Source: Chloroflexota bacterium (lineage in GTDB: Bacteria; Chloroflexota; Dormibacteria; Aeolococcales; Aeolococcaceae). From it: DNA of 7,878 nucleotides. Position numbers and translations under genes: made by a program. This document shows, piece by piece, positions 5,952 to 7,878 of this stretch (position 1 is its first letter; the number at the start of each line of letters is the position of its first letter). Location: NCBI GenBank assembly GCA_003491925.1, contig DNAU01000139.1, positions 1 to 7,878 on the forward strand, read 5' to 3'. The notes beneath the pieces were generated by a model. It was given only the letters and a program-made list of their open reading frames with translations. It ran no database searches and was not told where the DNA came from.

Positions 5952-5967
5952 GCCATGCCGGCATGGC
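5952..5967. promoter_or_regulatory. perfect 16-bp palindrome upstream of bioF
   Basis: gccatgccggcatggc is its own reverse complement over all 16 bases and lies 47 bases before the bioF ATG in the only noncoding gap before the biotin genes. It may be an operator for a dimeric repressor, or a 6-bp hairpin (4-base loop) ending the deacetylase transcript, although no T-tract follows. It does not resemble the BioR-type TTATMTATAA box. Confidence 0.35.
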
Positions 5968-6014
5968 AGGCTCGCGCCGGAACCGCGCGGGCTGCTGTCA
6001 GACTCGGGAGCCGC

Positions 6015-7187
6015 ATGCCGACGTCCGCGACGTCGCCCCTCGACTGGGCGGATCAGACCCTCCTCGCCGACGAGCGTGCCGGCCTGAGCCGCCGGCCGCG
6101 CCGGCGCCAGGGCGGCAGCGCCCCCCACAGCGTCGTGGATGGGCGGAGGGTGGTCGTCTTCAGCTCCAACGACTACCTCGGCCTCGCCACCCACCCGGCG
6201 GTGCGGGAGGCGGCGTCGCGGGCGGCTCTCGAGCTCGGGGTGGGGGCCACCGGCTCCCGGCACCTCTCCGGCTGCCACGCGGCCATCGACGACCTGGAGG
6301 AGGCGCTGGCCGGTTTCCTGGGCACCGCCACGGCCACCGTCGCCCCGAGCGGCTACGCGGCCAACGTCGCCATCCTGGAGGCGCTGGGGGGCCCCGACGC
6401 CACCATCCTCAGCGACGCGGGCAACCACGCCTCGCTCATCGACGGCTGCCGGGCGTCGCGCTCCAGAGTGGCGGTCTATCGCCATCGCGAAGTCGCCGAC
6501 CTGGAGGCCCGGCTGGCGGTGGCCGCCGGACGCCCGATCGTCGTCACCGACTCGGTCTTCTCGATGGACGGCGCGTCCGCCGACCTGGCCGCCCTCGACC
6601 GGACGGCACGGCGGCACGGCGCCTGGCTGGTGGTCGACGAGGCCCACGCCCTGGGCACCACCGGACCGGGAGGACGCGGGCTCTGCGCCGAGCTGGGGAT
6701 CGGCGGCGACCACGTGGTCCGGGTGGTCACCTTCTCCAAGGCCCTGGGCGCGGCGGGTGCCGCCGTCTGCGGGTCGGAGCCGGTCCGCCGGCTCCTGCTC
6801 CAGCGCGGGCGCGCGCTGATCTTCTCCACCGCGCCCCCCCACCCCACGATGGCCGCTGCGCGGGCGGCACTCGGGGTGCTGATCGCCGAGCCCGAGGTGG
6901 TCTCCCGGCTCCAGGAGCGGGCCCGGTCGCTCCGGCTGCACCTCGGTCCCGCCGCGCTCGGCGGGGAGAACGCCTCCTCCCCCATCGTGGCCGTGATGAT
7001 CGGCGACCCATGGCGGGCTATGGCGGTGGACGCCGCGCTCTGGGAACGCGGCTACCTGGTCCAGGGCGTGCGCCCGCCCACCGTGGAGCCGGGCACCAGC
7101 CGGCTGCGGCTGGTGGCCAGCGCCGCCCACTCCGAGGCGGAGATCGAGGGGGTGGCCGCCGCGATCCGGTCCCTGCTGGAGGTCTGA
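6015..7187 (+). CDS. bioF: 8-amino-7-oxononanoate synthase
   Basis: A PLP enzyme condensing pimeloyl-ACP or -CoA with L-alanine to give 7-keto-8-aminopelargonate, the first step in assembling the biotin rings. The start chosen is ATG 6015: GGGAG lies four bases upstream, and the resulting 390 residues match the usual length (E. coli 384), beginning PLDWADQTLLADERAGL like the family's first helix. An ATG at 5955 would add 20 residues, but it sits in a palindrome and lacks a ribosome site. Landmarks: FSSNDYLG (49-56), the glycine-rich ATGSRHLSG, PSGYAANVAIL (111-121), SDAGNHASLIDG with His138 stacking on PLP, VVDEAHALG with Asp208 and His211, TFSKALGAAGA with the PLP Lys242, and GVRPPTVEPGTSRLRL near the end. 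The alternative, 2-amino-3-ketobutyrate CoA ligase of the same fold, is disfavoured by the RPPTVEPGTSRLRL ending and by bioD overlapping its stop. Confidence 0.93.
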   Translation: MPTSATSPLDWADQTLLADERAGLSRRPRRRQGGSAPHSVVDGRRVVVFSSNDYLGLATHPAVREAASRAALELGVGATGSRHLSGCHAAIDDLEEALAGFLGTATATVAPSGYAANVAILEALGGPDATILSDAGNHASLIDGCRASRSRVAVYRHREVADLEARLAVAAGRPIVVTDSVFSMDGASADLAALDRTARRHGAWLVVDEAHALGTTGPGGRGLCAELGIGGDHVVRVVTFSKALGAAGAAVCGSEPVRRLLLQRGRALIFSTAPPHPTMAAARAALGVLIAEPEVVSRLQERARSLRLHLGPAALGGENASSPIVAVMIGDPWRAMAVDAALWERGYLVQGVRPPTVEPGTSRLRLVASAAHSEAEIEGVAAAIRSLLEV

Positions 7188-7878
7188 TGGGACGGATCGT
7201 CGCGGTGACCGGCACCGGGACCGGGGTGGGTAAGACGGTGCTCACCGCAGCCCTCTGCGCCGCGCTGCGCCGGCGCGGGGTCGACTGCCGCGCGCTCAAG
7301 CCGGTGGCGACCGGCGTCCCGTTGGGCGGGGTGGGCGAGGACGCCGAGCTGCTCCGGCGGGTATCGGGGGCGAACGGCCCGGCCGTGCTCGCAACCTTCG
7401 AACTGGCACGGTCGCCGCTCGCGGCGGCGGCCGCCGAGGGAAGGGAGCTGGACGTCGAGGCCCTCGCCCGATCGACCGAGGCGGCCGCGGCGGGCTGCGA
7501 TCTCCTCCTCGTCGAGGGCGTGGGTGGGCTGCTGGTCCCGCTCACCCGGCGGCAGACGGTCCGCGACCTGCTGCGCCGGCTCGACGCCGAGGTGGTGATC
7601 GCGGCGCTGGCCGGCCTGGGGACGATCGGCCACACCGCGCTCACCGTCGAGGCCGCGCGGGACGCCGGGCTTCGCCTGCTGGGCGTGGTGCTGGTCGACG
7701 TCGCCGGGGAGGGTGACCCGGCCTTCGTCGCCGAGAACGCCGCCCAGATCGCGGACCAGTGCGGGGTGCCCGTGCTCGGGGTGCTGCCCCACCTCGGCGA
7801 CGCCGCCGGCATCGACACGCTGGCCGAGGCCGCCGGGGCGCTCGACCTCTCGGCCCTCACCGCGCCCCTGGCCGACGC
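7187..7878 (+). CDS. bioD: ATP-dependent dethiobiotin synthetase (partial, runs off right edge)
   Basis: Closes the ureido ring of 7,8-diaminopelargonate with CO2 and a nucleoside triphosphate to make dethiobiotin. The ATG overlaps the bioF stop by one base (TGATG), so translation is coupled. 230 codons are visible; since E. coli BioD is 225 residues, only the end is missing. Landmarks: P-loop GTGTGVGKT (9-17), LKPVATG with Lys38, EDAELL with Asp52, FELARSPLAAAA (71-82), the LVEGVGGLLVPL loop (108-119, Glu110), and GTIGHTALT (145-153). By eye alignment, the adenine-contacting Asn near residue 175 of the E. coli enzyme is replaced here (GVVLVDVAG, Val170). Actinobacterial BioD also lacks this Asn, and the M. 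tuberculosis enzyme is reported to favour CTP, so nucleotide preference may differ. bioA and bioB are not in view and may follow. Confidence 0.93.
   Translation, partial: MGRIVAVTGTGTGVGKTVLTAALCAALRRRGVDCRALKPVATGVPLGGVGEDAELLRRVSGANGPAVLATFELARSPLAAAAAEGRELDVEALARSTEAAAAGCDLLLVEGVGGLLVPLTRRQTVRDLLRRLDAEVVIAALAGLGTIGHTALTVEAARDAGLRLLGVVLVDVAGEGDPAFVAENAAQIADQCGVPVLGVLPHLGDAAGIDTLAEAAGALDLSALTAPLAD

Noticed and set aside
5955..6014. ATG 5955 as the bioF start
   Set aside because: No Shine-Dalgarno, inside a palindrome, and adds 20 residues beyond the family's usual N-terminus; ATG 6015 has GGGAG upstream.
5355..7130. 591-codon open frame on the minus strand across the deacetylase and bioF
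   Set aside because: It crosses the boundary between two well-supported plus-strand genes, has biased composition and shows no recognisable motif.
1..7878. CRISPR arrays, tRNA/rRNA genes, insertion sequences, prophage or defence genes
   Set aside because: No direct-repeat arrays with spacers, no tRNA-like arms with a CCA end, no transposase or phage motifs were seen on either strand.

Overview
The window is high-GC bacterial DNA (roughly 70% G+C by eye, with strong G/C at third codon positions). It carries ordinary chromosomal genes: a ribosomal protein, a leucyl-tRNA synthetase and biotin synthesis genes, plus envelope proteins. High GC, GTG starts, start codons lying 6-9 bases behind TANNNT -10 boxes, proline-rich DUF4190-type membrane proteins and a LeuRS of a divergent 'HIGN' type fit a high-GC terrabacterial lineage such as Actinomycetota or the Dormibacterota/Chloroflexota group. 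That placement is inference. No phage, IS, plasmid, CRISPR, tRNA or rRNA features were seen.

Layout. (1) 1-738, minus: ribosomal protein bL21 (rplU) with a very long Ala/Glu/Pro/Arg tail, running off the left edge. (2) 739-970: a divergent intergenic region with weak promoter boxes, two alternative hairpins in the rplU leader, and a strong hairpin that buries the Shine-Dalgarno sequence of the next gene. (3) 971-1444 and 1458-2003, plus: two tandem paralogous membrane proteins, each with a Pro/Tyr-rich N-terminus, three membrane segments and a C-terminal cysteine pair. (4) 2012-2040: a hairpin terminator candidate between convergent genes, overlapping the leuS stop. (5) 2031-4433, minus: leucyl-tRNA synthetase. 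(6) 4434-4556: a divergent promoter region in which both start codons look leaderless. (7) 4557-5915, plus: a lipoprotein with a polysaccharide deacetylase (NodB) domain whose second metal-binding histidine is replaced. (8) 5916-6014: a short gap with a perfect 16-bp palindrome. (9) 6015-7187 and 7187-7878, plus: bioF and bioD, overlapping by one base, with bioD running off the right edge.

How the genes work together. bioF and bioD are two steps of biotin synthesis (7-keto-8-aminopelargonate formation, then closure of the ureido ring to dethiobiotin) and are clearly one translationally coupled unit. The two DUF4190-like genes form a likely two-gene operon. rplU, leuS and the deacetylase are separate transcription units. 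I see no convincing undescribed multi-gene system. The most unusual points are the substituted catalytic motifs of the deacetylase, the unusual LeuRS architecture, the SD-burying hairpin, the C-terminal cysteine pairs and the L21 tail.
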